NCBI RefSeq assembly: GCF_020886315.1
Contig: NZ_AP025226.1
Location: forward strand, 1,824,001-1,888,000
DNA: 64,000 bases
From: Saccharolobus caldissimus
Lineage (GTDB): Archaea; Thermoproteota; Thermoprotei_A; Sulfolobales; Sulfolobaceae
Reading direction: 5' to 3'
Numbering within the stretch: position 1 is the stretch's first letter; each line of letters opens with the position of its first letter. A program made the position numbers and the translations under genes. The notes under the pieces are model-generated. The model worked only from the letters and a program-made list of their open reading frames with translations. It made no database searches and was not told where the DNA came from. This document shows positions 37,052-46,068 of this stretch, piece after piece.

Positions 37052-37961
37052 TTTTTATCATCTCAACTACTTTTTTAGCTAAGATTGGAGCTATGGCAAA
37101 TCCAAATCTATATCCAGTTACTAAAATCATATTAGAATATATTCTTTTAACAATAGGCTCCCCATCTTTTGAAACACTTCTAAACCCCACTCTGATTTCA
37201 ATATTTGTAGTATCAATTTTAAGTATTTTACTTATTTCACTAATAGTTTTGGAAACTTCGTCATAATCTATATTTGTAGAACTATTTGGCTTTGAATCCC
37301 CATTAAGATATAAACTTCTCCCTTCAACGGCTATTCTATCATTTACTATTAATATATTGTTCAAACCTACCTTCCTTGTGATTAACAAATGTCCTTTATA
37401 AGGTATAATTTCCAAGTTTATACCTAATCTTGTGATTAACTTTGAAGTTAGATAACCAGTTGCTAATACATAGAAATCTCCTCTTATCTCTCCTTTGTTT
37501 GTAATCAAAGCTTTAGCTTCGTTGTTTACAACTTTTATATCAATAACTTCAGAGTTTAATTCTATGTTAAACTCACTACTAAGTGAGCTAAATAATTCGT
37601 CTCCTTCTACGAAAAATCCATTATCAAAAAATTCAGCTTCATCTATTTGCAACTGAGGTTCTAAACTTCTTATTTCCTTTCTATCTATTATTTTCCCACC
37701 AAGTTTATTATTTGATATTCTTAGAATATTCGCTTTTTTGCAATAAATTCCGTATTTGGAACATATATCTTCATATAATTTTATTGCCTCTTCGCACTCG
37801 CTTCTATGATTTCCGCATAGAGGTGGAAATATGGACCATAGACTAGCCTTTGAATTACGTGCTATTTCTTTCTCCTTTTCTAAAATTATAGAGTCTCCAT
37901 TGTACATTAAGGCAGTGAGTAAACCGGTTATTCCACTCCCAACTATTACAAGTTTTGTCAT
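37041..37961 (-). CDS. FAD-dependent DAO-family oxidoreductase
   Basis: 306 residues. N-terminal FAD motif LVIVGSGITGLLTAL (4-18) and C-terminal VTGYRFGFAIAP, as in D-amino-acid oxidase/glycine oxidase/glycerol-3-phosphate dehydrogenase relatives. The substrate is not evident. It is cotranscribed with dtdA (11-bp overlap). The divergent thioredoxin start is at 38018. Confidence 0.8.
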   Translation of the reverse strand: MTKLVIVGSGITGLLTALMYNGDSIILEKEKEIARNSKASLWSIFPPLCGNHRSECEEAIKLYEDICSKYGIYCKKANILRISNNKLGGKIIDRKEIRSLEPQLQIDEAEFFDNGFFVEGDELFSSLSSEFNIELNSEVIDIKVVNNEAKALITNKGEIRGDFYVLATGYLTSKLITRLGINLEIIPYKGHLLITRKVGLNNILIVNDRIAVEGRSLYLNGDSKPNSSTNIDYDEVSKTISEISKILKIDTTNIEIRVGFRSVSKDGEPIVKRIYSNMILVTGYRFGFAIAPILAKKVVEMIKSGY

Positions 37962-37987
37962 GTCTAATTTCTTTATTAGATAAAAAC

Positions 37988-37996
37988 TTTTTAAAT
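37988..37996 (+). promoter_or_regulatory. TATA box for the thioredoxin gene
   Basis: TTTTTAAAT, 22-30 nt before the ATG at 38018. It rejects the longer in-frame start at 37955. Confidence 0.55.
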
Positions 37997-38017
37997 GAAT
38001 ACTATGTATATTATCTT

Positions 38018-38431
38018 ATGACTGACGAACTAAATGATCCAGAGTTACAAAAAATTCTCTCAAAAAAGATGAAGCAAATCCTTTCAGAGAGTATTAGTAA
38101 TGAGGAGGAAAAGGAAATAGTAAAACATTTGGATTCCAAAAATTTTGACGATTTCATAAGAAAAAACAAAGTTGCGGTAATAGATTTTTGGGCCGAATGG
38201 TGTGCTCCATGCCTGATTTTAGCACCAATAATAGAGGAGTTGGCTAGAGATTATCCTCAAGTTGGATTCGGGAAAATCAATTCAGATGAAAACCCAGATA
38301 TAGCTGCGAGATATGGTGTAATGAGTTTACCCACTTTAATATTCTTTAAGAATGGGGAACCAGTTGATGAGATCTTAGGTGCAGTACCTAGGGAGGAAAT
38401 AGAGTACAGGTTAAAGATGCTATTGGATTAG
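38018..38431 (+). CDS. Thioredoxin with N-terminal helical extension
   Basis: 137 residues from ATG 38018. The thioredoxin domain (about 38-137) has the active site WAEWCAPC and the cis-Pro MSLPTLIF. An extra N-terminal helix of about 35 residues, acidic and Lys-rich, precedes it; this is common in Sulfolobus thioredoxins. It reduces cytoplasmic disulfides, possibly serving the peroxiredoxin at 16152. A gene for a phosphatase-like protein follows after 10 bp. Confidence 0.92.
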   Translation: MTDELNDPELQKILSKKMKQILSESISNEEEKEIVKHLDSKNFDDFIRKNKVAVIDFWAEWCAPCLILAPIIEELARDYPQVGFGKINSDENPDIAARYGVMSLPTLIFFKNGEPVDEILGAVPREEIEYRLKMLLD

Positions 38432-38441
38432 GTGACTAACT

Positions 38442-39095
38442 ATGTATCCTTTATTATTAGGAATTGACGGATTAAGTTATTCAAGTTTTATGAAATGCAA
38501 CCCAAGAACGCTATTTACATTATTTAGTAGTACGTATAGGGGAGTTGTCTTAAATAAAAAGCCACAATTTCCTTATAGTTCGTGGTTATCAGTACTTGAA
38601 ATGAAAGAAATGAGGGAAATTAATAATTTTTTACCTAATATAGAACAAGAGCCACGGCTAATTAGGGAAACTAATGCAATACCCATTAACATACCTATTA
38701 CGAATCCAACCTATGGCAATGTTAGAATACCATATAATGATTCTATATCAGTTGAACAAGAAATAGATGAAGTGCTATCTAGTATTTTAGAATTTATAGA
38801 AAAAAGACCAGTAATAGCCTCAATAACAGCAATTGATAGATTTTTACATAAAAATTCATCAGATAAGTGTAAGATCTACTCGCTCATAGATAATGCAGTT
38901 AGAAAAATTGTTAGTAAAGTTGATGATTTTATCATATTCTCAGCATATGGTGAACCTAAATCTGAAGAAGAGGGAAATCATGAAGAATATGGAGTATTTT
39001 TGGCTACAATTCCTAGGCCTTCAGAACATGACACTGTCAAAATATCTGAAATTGGCATCTTGTTTGAAAAATTAGTAAAAGGAGGCCATTATTAA
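38442..39095 (+). CDS. Reduced alkaline phosphatase/phosphodiesterase superfamily protein
   Basis: 217 residues. LLLGIDGLSY at the N-terminus, ITNPTYGNV in the middle, ITAIDRFLHK (D...H) and FIIFSAYGEPKSEEEGNHEEYGVFL near the end resemble the type I phosphodiesterase/nucleotide pyrophosphatase fold (metal motifs DG, D..H, D(H)G, H.G). Several ligands look changed (SAYG for SDHG) and the protein is half the usual length, so it may be non-catalytic. 10 bp after the thioredoxin gene. Confidence 0.6.
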   Translation: MYPLLLGIDGLSYSSFMKCNPRTLFTLFSSTYRGVVLNKKPQFPYSSWLSVLEMKEMREINNFLPNIEQEPRLIRETNAIPINIPITNPTYGNVRIPYNDSISVEQEIDEVLSSILEFIEKRPVIASITAIDRFLHKNSSDKCKIYSLIDNAVRKIVSKVDDFIIFSAYGEPKSEEEGNHEEYGVFLATIPRPSEHDTVKISEIGILFEKLVKGGHY

Positions 39096-39104
39096 ATTAC
39101 TTTG

Positions 39105-39602
39105 TTATAAACTGGATAAAGTGCCATTATTATAGGTTGAACGTATAATTTCTTTACTATCTATTACTCTGGTTAATAGCCCTATTGCACCTTCTCTCAT
39201 CTTACTATTATTAACGTTAAATACTATATCAGATGCCTCTCCTAACTCCTTCCCCTGAAGCACTAGTGAAACTATTGACTTAGGCAGAGTAAAAGATGCA
39301 GATATGGCAAAGTTTTCGATACCTTCTTTAGTTATCACATACACCACTGCGTTTGCAATAAATCTATTATAAACGTAACAAATCCCCCCTTCTATCCCTA
39401 TACTTATATCTGCATTTGTGTTCCTCATTGCATTAATTGCTCTATTTCGGGCTCCTACATAAGTCTCATCACAAAAGGGCTGAGAACCCACACCACTGTC
39501 GACTTCAACTGCGATAATATCATATTTTAGATTTAGAATTTCTAACGCTTCCCTTACTGCATTAATTTTCACGGGATTTTTAGACCCTACAGCTATTATC
39601 AT
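39105..39602 (-). CDS. Inosine/xanthosine triphosphatase (YjjX/DUF84)
   Basis: 165 residues. The family motifs [15 protein letters not shown] (6-20), [10 protein letters not shown] (about 39-48), GARNRAINA and GIEGGI (about 74-79) are all present. It hydrolyses ITP and XTP, preventing incorporation of deaminated purines. Monocistronic, on the opposite strand to its neighbours. Confidence 0.9.
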   Translation of the reverse strand: MIIAVGSKNPVKINAVREALEILNLKYDIIAVEVDSGVGSQPFCDETYVGARNRAINAMRNTNADISIGIEGGICYVYNRFIANAVVYVITKEGIENFAISASFTLPKSIVSLVLQGKELGEASDIVFNVNNSKMREGAIGLLTRVIDSKEIIRSTYNNGTLSSL

Positions 39603-39646
39603 ATTTTTAATTCACGTTTTTAACCCATTATAATAAAAGTTTATCC

Positions 39647-40513
39647 ATGGTAACAATTAAGGTTGGAGCGTTAGCTGATTCAGGGGACCTATACCCGTTT
39701 ATACCTTTAATGGAAGGGAAAATTAAACCTGAAGGTTTTAATTTAGAGTTTGAAATAATACCAACTGTTCAAGATATAAATGAGGCAGTACTTAAAAAGG
39801 AGGTTGACGTATCAGTTCCATCTGTTGCTATGTATCCCTATATTCAAGATGATTATTACATATTAAGTAATGCAGTAGCTACTGCAACTGATGGAATAAC
39901 TGGGATGCCTATTTTAAGTATTAGAGAGATGAAAGAAGATGAAATAACTAAGAGTAGACTAATAGTACATGGACAAAATACTACCGCGTTCACACTTTAC
40001 AAGCTCTTAATAGGGAGATACGGAAAATTGGTAATAGTAAGAAGAGTTTTAGACGAAATTAAGGCTTTAGGTAAAGAAGGGGATGTACTAGTAGCAGTCC
40101 ATGAAATCAAAATGATGTATGCTTTAAAGAAGCTAGGTATCAATGTGGTTAAACTTGGAAGCATGTGGGATATGTGGAAGAATTTATCAAAAGGAATACC
40201 CATGCCTATGGGAATGGTAGTATTTTCTAAAGAATTGGGAAGGGAATTAGCTTTAAAGTTTAAGGAAGTCTATGAGAAAAGTAAAAAATACGCAGAAACA
40301 CATTTAGATGAGATAATACCAAAAGATGTTGAAATAATGAGAGAGTCACAAAAGGCTGATATTGATGAAGAGATCGTAAGAAAAACAATTTGGGCTGATA
40401 TCGAGGAGTATAATGTACCAATAGATCAAGTTAAAAGAGGCTTAGAGTTCTTTTACAAAGTATGTGAAGAGAGAGGAATATTACCTAGAGTTAGGAACAT
40501 AGATTTGATTTAA
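39647..40513 (+). CDS. MqnA/MqnD-family (VitK2_biosynth) protein
   Basis: 288 residues with the periplasmic-binding-protein-like fold. Recognised by GALADSGDLYPFIPLMEGKI at the start, DVSVPSVAMYP (about 54-64) and GKEGDVLVAVHE. In the futalosine pathway, MqnA and MqnD make or open menaquinone precursors. No other menaquinone gene is in this window and Sulfolobales use caldariellaquinone, so this member may have another role. The 3' end overlaps the convergent CDF gene by 33 bp. Confidence 0.65.
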   Translation: MVTIKVGALADSGDLYPFIPLMEGKIKPEGFNLEFEIIPTVQDINEAVLKKEVDVSVPSVAMYPYIQDDYYILSNAVATATDGITGMPILSIREMKEDEITKSRLIVHGQNTTAFTLYKLLIGRYGKLVIVRRVLDEIKALGKEGDVLVAVHEIKMMYALKKLGINVVKLGSMWDMWKNLSKGIPMPMGMVVFSKELGRELALKFKEVYEKSKKYAETHLDEIIPKDVEIMRESQKADIDEEIVRKTIWADIEEYNVPIDQVKRGLEFFYKVCEERGILPRVRNIDLI

Positions 40514-41377
40514 TATCTTCTTTTGCTTCTTTTCGGTTAATGGTATTAACCTAACATCTATTAGTACAACATTTTCATATTTACTTATTAAATTTTTAAC
40601 TCTCCTTTTTATTTTATATGCCTTGCCGAGAGTTATATCAGTCGGTAATGCTACATAAACATGGACTGCGTAAAATGATCCAAGTCTCCTTAAATAAAGA
40701 TTCACCACATTTATTTTCTTAGAAATCAATTCATTAATAATATGATATTTTAAGGGACAGTTGCAAGAGGCGCCTAAGAGAGATAAAATGGAATCTTTTA
40801 GCTCTTTAATTAGATCAGTAATAGTAAATGTGATTATGCTAAGCGTTACAAATATTACTAAGAGTTTATTTTCTTTAATCAGACTTATACCCGCTATAGC
40901 TTCCGTAATTCCATCTAATAGCGAATGCTTCATGTCATTACTTATTATTGCTAAATACCTATATTTTCTTTCAATAAAATAGATAACAAATGAATAAATA
41001 CTATTTACAAATATGATAAAGGAAAACCAAGGAGGTATGTTAGATATTATACTGCCTTCCTTATTATAATAGAGCATGTTCATAATTAAATTAGCTGATA
41101 GATAAGCAATAAATATTGAGGCTATAAGTATTGCTAAACTCTCTAAGTTATAAAGACCCCAAGGAAATCTCCTCGATTTCATATTTATTTTTACTAAAGT
41201 AATATAAAAGAGGAAAGCTAATAAAGAGTCTATTATCGCATGATAAGAGTCAGCTAATAAAACATAAGAATTATATAATATTCCGTATATTATTTCTAGA
41301 ACAAAAAAGGGTATAAGGAAGACACCAGTTATCAAAAAGATATTGGACACTCTCCTTAAAATTTTGACCGAAATCAA
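40481..41377 (-). CDS. Cation diffusion facilitator-family transporter
   Basis: 298 residues. Six membrane segments; metal-site motifs ADSYHAIIDS (HxxxD in segment 2) and DMKHSLLDG (DxxxD in segment 5), as in CDF exporters. A CNC motif in the linker (ASCNCPL) could add a metal site. The TTG start at 41377 is supported by the Shine-Dalgarno GGTGATGAG at minus 41388-41380; a TATA-like element near 41400 lies farther upstream. Confidence 0.82.
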   Translation of the reverse strand: MISVKILRRVSNIFLITGVFLIPFFVLEIIYGILYNSYVLLADSYHAIIDSLLAFLFYITLVKINMKSRRFPWGLYNLESLAILIASIFIAYLSANLIMNMLYYNKEGSIISNIPPWFSFIIFVNSIYSFVIYFIERKYRYLAIISNDMKHSLLDGITEAIAGISLIKENKLLVIFVTLSIITFTITDLIKELKDSILSLLGASCNCPLKYHIINELISKKINVVNLYLRRLGSFYAVHVYVALPTDITLGKAYKIKRRVKNLISKYENVVLIDVRLIPLTEKKQKKILNQIYVPNSR

Positions 41378-41379
41378 GT

Positions 41380-41388
41380 CTCATCACC
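41380..41388 (-). promoter_or_regulatory. Ribosome-binding site for the CDF-family gene
   Basis: On the minus strand GGTGATGAG, two bases before TTG 41377, complementary to the 16S rRNA 3' end (GATCACC). It decides this non-ATG start. Confidence 0.55.
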
Positions 41389-41640
41389 ACGCAAAAACTG
41401 ATAGATAAAAGTAAATACTACATTAATTATATACCATTACCGCTATAAATTATTAACGCAAATGTTTATTGCATTTAAGAAGCTTACTTTGTATAACTGT
41501 TATGTTTAGTTCTAGAATATTTTATTTAATTATATAGATATCACGCACAAATTTATATGGTATGAATAAGATGTAATATTTTAAATTTTATTTATAGTAT
41601 ATTTTATAAATAAATTTTCACAAATATGATAGAGCAAAAG

Positions 41641-41648
41641 TTATAAAT
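41641..41648 (+). promoter_or_regulatory. TATA box for the small membrane protein gene
   Basis: TTATAAAT, 24-31 nt before GTG 41672. It implies a leaderless start there. The preceding 41389-41640 is AT-rich and shows nothing else. Confidence 0.45.
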
Positions 41649-41671
41649 GAGTAAGAAAAAATGTATATAGT

Positions 41672-41830
41672 GTGAGAAAAATGACTGAGGAAAAGAATAG
41701 TAAAATTGAAACTTGGGGCGATTTAATTAAAGCATTGTTCACAAATGATAACTGGTATCTTGGGGGATTTATAGTACTATTAATACTATTCATTATATTC
41801 GATTTAATAGCTTTTACACCCCATGGGTAA
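41672..41830 (+). CDS. Small single-span membrane protein
   Basis: 52 residues from GTG 41672, or 49 from ATG 41681. A polar, charged N-terminus (MTEEKNSKIETWGDLIKAL), then WYLGG and a hydrophobic helix of about 20 residues, ending in TPHG. Not similar to anything I recognise. It is supported by a well-placed TATA box, good coding character and absence of any other gene in a 520-bp gap. Small subunits of membrane complexes (oxidases, translocase) have this shape; no specific assignment is claimed. Confidence 0.6.
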   Translation: MRKMTEEKNSKIETWGDLIKALFTNDNWYLGGFIVLLILFIIFDLIAFTPHG

Positions 41831-41904
41831 TTTTTAAACAAAGTTGCTAACCTAATGTGGCTAAATATAAATAGTCATTTTTATAAATTTCTTATAGATA
41901 CATT

Positions 41905-42483
41905 ATGCCAAGAGTTAATATAGCCGCTGAGGCTGATCTCATAGAACAATTGGAGAATGAGGCAAAAAAGAGAGGGTATACTATTTACTCTCTAACAAAT
42001 ACAGCCCTAAAAGCATTGTTAAAACTTTTAAAAGAGGGTGAAGATGCAACTACATTGGAAAGTTTAGTTGACTATTATTTAATATCTAAAGCCTTAGATA
42101 TAGTTCCAGTAACTACATGGTACCTTGAAAACCTAACTAAATTAGCCTACGAAAAGGATAGTAAACAGTATGAAACAATATGCGAAGAAGTAGGACAACA
42201 AATAGGGTCATTTTTAAGATCTAAGGCATCAACGTTAGATGAGTTATTCAATTTTTATAATACAATAAAGGTAATATTACCAATTAGGAACGTTGTTGCT
42301 AAAAATCACGGGGATTTAATAGAATTTAGAATAACTGGTATAGGATTTAGTACTGTTTCAACTTTATGTGCGGGAAAAATTTTCTCTAAAATAGCTGAAG
42401 CGTATGATTTAACCGTTGAGGACGTTGATGTAATACCTGGGGGAATAGTTATTATAAAAGCTAAGGTTTCAAGGCCATCCTAA
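41905..42483 (+). CDS. Possible ribbon-helix-helix protein with C-terminal sensor-like domain
   Basis: 192 residues. The N-terminus MPRVNIAAEADLIEQLENEAKKRGYTIYSLTN resembles a CopG-type ribbon-helix-helix unit, then an acidic linker. The C-terminal 130 residues contain LTKLAYEKDSKQYETICEEVGQQIGSFL and end in an alpha/beta part with DVDVIPGGIVIIKAKV. The C-terminal part vaguely recalls V4R/H-NOX-type domains; this is uncertain. Overlaps nep1 by 15 bp. Confidence 0.45.
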   Translation: MPRVNIAAEADLIEQLENEAKKRGYTIYSLTNTALKALLKLLKEGEDATTLESLVDYYLISKALDIVPVTTWYLENLTKLAYEKDSKQYETICEEVGQQIGSFLRSKASTLDELFNFYNTIKVILPIRNVVAKNHGDLIEFRITGIGFSTVSTLCAGKIFSKIAEAYDLTVEDVDVIPGGIVIIKAKVSRPS

Positions 42484-43125
42484 TATCTGATTACAAGCTG
42501 AAAATATTCTACATATAACTTGCTGGGTCTCAAGTGGAAATTTACTTATAGAATAAATTTTCTTAGAAATTTTTTGAATTTTTTCTGAAAAATCTCCATG
42601 GGGAAATGCGCCTATTCCTAATATCCAGTTATCGCCTAGCCTGCAAAGTTCTTCTGGTGCTATTTTTTCTCCTTTCTCAGACAATAAGGCTAAATTATAT
42701 TTAGTCATTAAATCTTCCAACGTCAAGTTAGTTACTTCCATTAACGTCTCATTACTATCCAAAGGCACCTTACCGTATTTTAATAACTGTTCCATTAAAC
42801 CTACAAACCTTAAATAATTTTTGGGAGGTCGCATCTTAGGATTTATTCTAATTATCTTAGATTCAATTGTATGAATGTAAAAATCCCCTTTAATCATAGG
42901 ATCCGTTAACATTATAAGTAAAGCTTGATGTACAATATCTGGTCTTCCTCTTTTATGAACGTTTTCCAATTTCTTCATAGCATGATAATGTAAAGAAATG
43001 TCTAATAACGTATCTTCTGGTTTTTTCTTTCTTCTTTTAGCATTTTTCACAACAGAGGGATGATTAACTATCTCTTTCGGTACTAATTCTATCCCAGCCT
43101 CTAAGAGTATTATGTTTATATTCAT
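42469..43125 (-). CDS. nep1: Nep1 rRNA pseudouridine N1-methyltransferase
   Basis: 218 residues. SPOUT-class methyltransferase of the Nep1/EMG1 family: RGRPDIVHQALLIML (about 58-72), IGAFPHGDF (about 172-180) and the C-terminal SKFPLETQQVICRIFSACNQ. It methylates the hypermodified pseudouridine of 16S/18S rRNA. Divergent from the rnp4 gene with 37 bp between, next to other RNA maturation genes. Confidence 0.93.
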   Translation of the reverse strand: MNINIILLEAGIELVPKEIVNHPSVVKNAKRRKKKPEDTLLDISLHYHAMKKLENVHKRGRPDIVHQALLIMLTDPMIKGDFYIHTIESKIIRINPKMRPPKNYLRFVGLMEQLLKYGKVPLDSNETLMEVTNLTLEDLMTKYNLALLSEKGEKIAPEELCRLGDNWILGIGAFPHGDFSEKIQKISKKIYSISKFPLETQQVICRIFSACNQILGWP

Positions 43126-43162
43126 TAGGTTATTTTAATGGAGGGGGTTTATAGTAGTTATT

Positions 43163-43483
43163 GTGAGAAGAAAGAATGCAATAAGGAAGAGAATTATTGA
43201 GCTTATTATCCAGAGTGTTAATATAGCTAAAGAAGGAAACATAGAACTAGCAAGAGAATATGTCAAATTAGCTGTTATGTATTCGAGAAAAGGTAAAGTA
43301 AAAATACCACTAAAGTATAAGAGAATGTTTTGCCGGAAATGCTACACGCCGTTAATTGTAGGATTAACTGAAAGAAGAAGAATTAGATCAAAGATTTTAA
43401 TTAGAACATGTCTAATTTGTAATTGGCAAAGAAGATATGTACTCACAAGAGATAAAAGAGCTAATAAAGAAAGCAAAAGCTAG
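43163..43483 (+). CDS. rnp4: RNase P protein component 4 (Rpr2/Rpp21)
   Basis: 106 residues. Basic N-terminal helices and a zinc ribbon with CRKC (57-60) and CLIC (83-86), as in archaeal Rnp4. It binds RNase P RNA for tRNA 5' maturation. Start GTG 43163. The 3' end overlaps the YhbY gene by 47 bp. Confidence 0.88.
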   Translation: MRRKNAIRKRIIELIIQSVNIAKEGNIELAREYVKLAVMYSRKGKVKIPLKYKRMFCRKCYTPLIVGLTERRRIRSKILIRTCLICNWQRRYVLTRDKRANKESKS

Positions 43484-43730
43484 AACTGCAGACGTTCGCA
43501 TAGGTAAAAATGGACTAAGCGAGAATGTAATAAATGAAATAAAAAGACGATTAAAAGAACATAAAGTGGTTAAAGTAAAAATTGGAATTGAAACGTCTGA
43601 AGATAGAAGAGAATTTGCCTTAAAAGTAGCTAATTTAACTGGGGCTAAACTTATAGAGGTTAGAGGATATACTTTTATATTAGCTAAAATTGATGAGCCT
43701 AGAGAAGATAAAAATAAGGGGTCATTATAA
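43437..43730 (+). CDS. CRS1-YhbY domain RNA-binding protein
   Basis: 97 residues. The single CRM fold: ELIKKAKARTADVRIGKNGLSENVINEIKRRLKEHKVVKVKI, with the GxxG-like motif GKNG near 23-26. YhbY proteins bind pre-ribosomal particles. Between rnp4 (47-bp overlap) and a DUF371 gene (38-bp overlap), all in one operon. Confidence 0.88.
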   Translation: MYSQEIKELIKKAKARTADVRIGKNGLSENVINEIKRRLKEHKVVKVKIGIETSEDRREFALKVANLTGAKLIEVRGYTFILAKIDEPREDKNKGSL

Positions 43731-44175
43731 TATAAGGGCTTTGCATAAGACTACGCTAGAGATAACTAAGGATAACTATCTAACTATTAGAGGGGATTGT
43801 ATTATAGGAATAATGGCTAATAAAGGAGCTAAAGATCTAAATGAGAATTTCAAGAAATTAGCAAGAAATGATAATAGCTTTATATATGTAATTATTAAGG
43901 TGAATGATCTCATAGATATAGTCCATGGTAAAGGGTCTTCGCGACTAATTCTGGAAAATGAAAAGAAGATAATTTTAAGAAGATCTAATTTTATAGAAGA
44001 TTCTACATTAATGATAAATTCAGATAAGGCCGCTAAAGATATAAAAAGAGAGATCATAGATGAGCTTAAAAAAGGAAGTGAGGGTGAAGTATATTTATTG
44101 GCATCTGACATTCCCCTTAAAGATGAAGAGATCCTTAGAATAATCTTTAACTCTAGTCCAATTAGCCTTACCTAA
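43693..44175 (+). CDS. DUF371 protein
   Basis: 160 residues from ATG 43693; TTG 43690 is in frame. The start IKIRGHYNIRALHKTTLEITKDNYLTIRGDCIIGI matches DUF371, an archaeal family of unknown function. It belongs to the rnp4-YhbY operon, so an RNA-related role is plausible. The last 81 bp overlap the convergent Trm5-like gene. Confidence 0.7.
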   Translation: MSLEKIKIRGHYNIRALHKTTLEITKDNYLTIRGDCIIGIMANKGAKDLNENFKKLARNDNSFIYVIIKVNDLIDIVHGKGSSRLILENEKKIILRRSNFIEDSTLMINSDKAAKDIKREIIDELKKGSEGEVYLLASDIPLKDEEILRIIFNSSPISLT

Positions 44176-44838
44176 TTTTTGAGTTGCATCTTCCTCAGAA
44201 TTTGTCAAAAAATAAAACACAACATTCTTAGATACTCTGCACAACTCTTCTTTAAACTCTACTATCATAGTTGGATTATCCGCAAACGTTAAATCAAATG
44301 ATTTTTCCCTAAATGGCAAATTATAAGCATCGTAATTTACAATATCAATCAACCCTTTAATCTTATTTAAAGATAAAGATTTTTTTAACATATACAATCC
44401 ATCAATATTAATATCACCAGCCACAACATACACCCTTTTCTTATGAGCTAAATTTAAGGCTATTGCACCGTAACCAGTAAAAGCATCTAGTATTATGCGA
44501 TTATCATCTAATAACTCTACATTACGCAGCCTATCTCCTCCTAATGATGGATTAACGTAGACTTTAGATATATCCACATAGAACCTTATCCCGTTTTCCT
44601 TAAACACTGTAGTAGTAATTTTTTCACCAGCTAAAAATTCTAGATCATTAATTCTAAATCCGCCACTCACTTTCCTTTTTAAATACACTGCTTTAATTTT
44701 AGGATGAGTTTCCATAATCTTTCTTGCAAATGACTTATAATCTATCTCAACTTTTTTAGGAGTCACAATAGCTATATCACCTATTATGTAGAAACTTCTA
44801 GCGCCACGGAAAATCTTATTAAGTCTTTCTGTTTTCAT
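44095..44838 (-). CDS. Trm5/Tyw2-like SAM methyltransferase
   Basis: 247 residues, shorter than the usual 330. A D1-like N-terminus (GDIAIVTPKK), then FYVDISKVYVNPSLGGDRLRNVELL, motif I ILDAFTGYGAIALNL (about 116-130) and ADNPTMIVEF in place of the usual NLP/NPP motif IV. Trm5 makes m1G37 in tRNA and Tyw2 adds an aminocarboxypropyl group in wyosine synthesis. The altered motif IV and missing C-terminal part make the activity uncertain. A GGTGA ribosome-binding site precedes ATG 44838. Confidence 0.7.
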   Translation of the reverse strand: MKTERLNKIFRGARSFYIIGDIAIVTPKKVEIDYKSFARKIMETHPKIKAVYLKRKVSGGFRINDLEFLAGEKITTTVFKENGIRFYVDISKVYVNPSLGGDRLRNVELLDDNRIILDAFTGYGAIALNLAHKKRVYVVAGDINIDGLYMLKKSLSLNKIKGLIDIVNYDAYNLPFREKSFDLTFADNPTMIVEFKEELCRVSKNVVFYFLTNSEEDATQKLGKANWTRVKDYSKDLFIFKGNVRCQ

Positions 44839-44995
44839 GATTTCACCATGTTAAGAAAAATTAACTAGTTATCGCAGTTATATTCTTCTTAATAATAAAC
44901 TTAAAACCATTTTAGAGTTTATACTTTTTCACACTACTTCTAGAAATTCGAAATAAAGATTAATAATCGTTTTTATATATATTAAATTTAAAAAA

Positions 44996-45994
44996 TTACT
45001 TAGATTTAAATTTATCCATCTCTGAGCTATGACCAGCGAACAATGAGGCATTAGGCTCAATATATTTCTTAGCAACGCTAACAGCTATTGCTGCTTGTGC
45101 AAAACCTACAGCTATTAAAGCAAGCTTAGGAGAATCTACTTGTTGAGCTATATCACCAGCTGCATAAACACCTGGTAAATTAGTTTCCATTTTTCCATTT
45201 ACTATAATATCCCTGCCTTTCATATTTAATCCCCATTTTGGAATATTACCTAAATCTCCTTTATAGCCTATACTTATAATAACTGCATCCACATCTAACA
45301 CCTTTTCTTCTTTTGTCCTATTATCAAATATTATAGCTTGGGTTATTCGATTTCCATCGCCCTTTACTTCCTTTAATTCATGCCATACATATACATTGGC
45401 AACTCTAAATAACTCCTTAACGCTTCTTTCATGAGCCCTAAATTGATCTCTTCTGTGGATTAGAGTTACAGATTTAGCTATTGGTGCTAACGTTAAAGCC
45501 CAGTCTACTGCCGAATCTCCTCCTCCTACAATGAGTACTTTTTTTCCTTCAAAATCCTTCTTTCTTCTAACAGTATAATATACACCCTTATTCTCATATT
45601 CTATTTCTCCTTTAGCTCCTAATCTGGATGGAGTTATTCTCCCGATACCTGCAGCTATGAGAACTGTCTTTGCTTTATAAGATCCCTTATCCGTTTTTAC
45701 TATCCACATATTATCATTAGTTCTCTCTATCCAATCAGCCCATTCATTTACTCTAATTTCTGGACCGAACATTTTAGCTTGTTCTACGAGTCTTTGAGCT
45801 AATTCATAAGCTTGAATTCCTGGGATTCCTCCTACATCATAAACAGTCTTTTCTGGATATAATGTAACTAGCTGTCCTCCTAATTCATCTTGTGCATCTA
45901 TTAGTAATGTTTTCATATCTCTTAATCCGGCATAGAAAGCTGAGAAAAGACCTATTGGACCTCCTCCTATTATTATCATGTCGTATTCACTCAT
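44996..45994 (-). CDS. Thioredoxin-reductase-like ferredoxin-NADP reductase
   Basis: 332 residues. FAD motif [17 protein letters not shown] (8-24) and NAD(P) motif [14 protein letters not shown] (about 154-167), plus VYAAGDI near the C-terminus. The redox CxxC of thioredoxin reductases is absent, so it belongs to the TrxR-like ferredoxin-NADP reductases. It links reduced ferredoxin from 2-oxoacid oxidoreductases with NADP. Starts opposite a membrane-anchored protein gene, 74 bp apart. Confidence 0.88.
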   Translation of the reverse strand: MSEYDMIIIGGGPIGLFSAFYAGLRDMKTLLIDAQDELGGQLVTLYPEKTVYDVGGIPGIQAYELAQRLVEQAKMFGPEIRVNEWADWIERTNDNMWIVKTDKGSYKAKTVLIAAGIGRITPSRLGAKGEIEYENKGVYYTVRRKKDFEGKKVLIVGGGDSAVDWALTLAPIAKSVTLIHRRDQFRAHERSVKELFRVANVYVWHELKEVKGDGNRITQAIIFDNRTKEEKVLDVDAVIISIGYKGDLGNIPKWGLNMKGRDIIVNGKMETNLPGVYAAGDIAQQVDSPKLALIAVGFAQAAIAVSVAKKYIEPNASLFAGHSSEMDKFKSK

Positions 45995-46068
45995 TCAGAT
46001 CTACCCATAGATTTCTAGTACTTATACTATTTAAACCTTAATGCAAATTTTTATTACCAGATACCATA

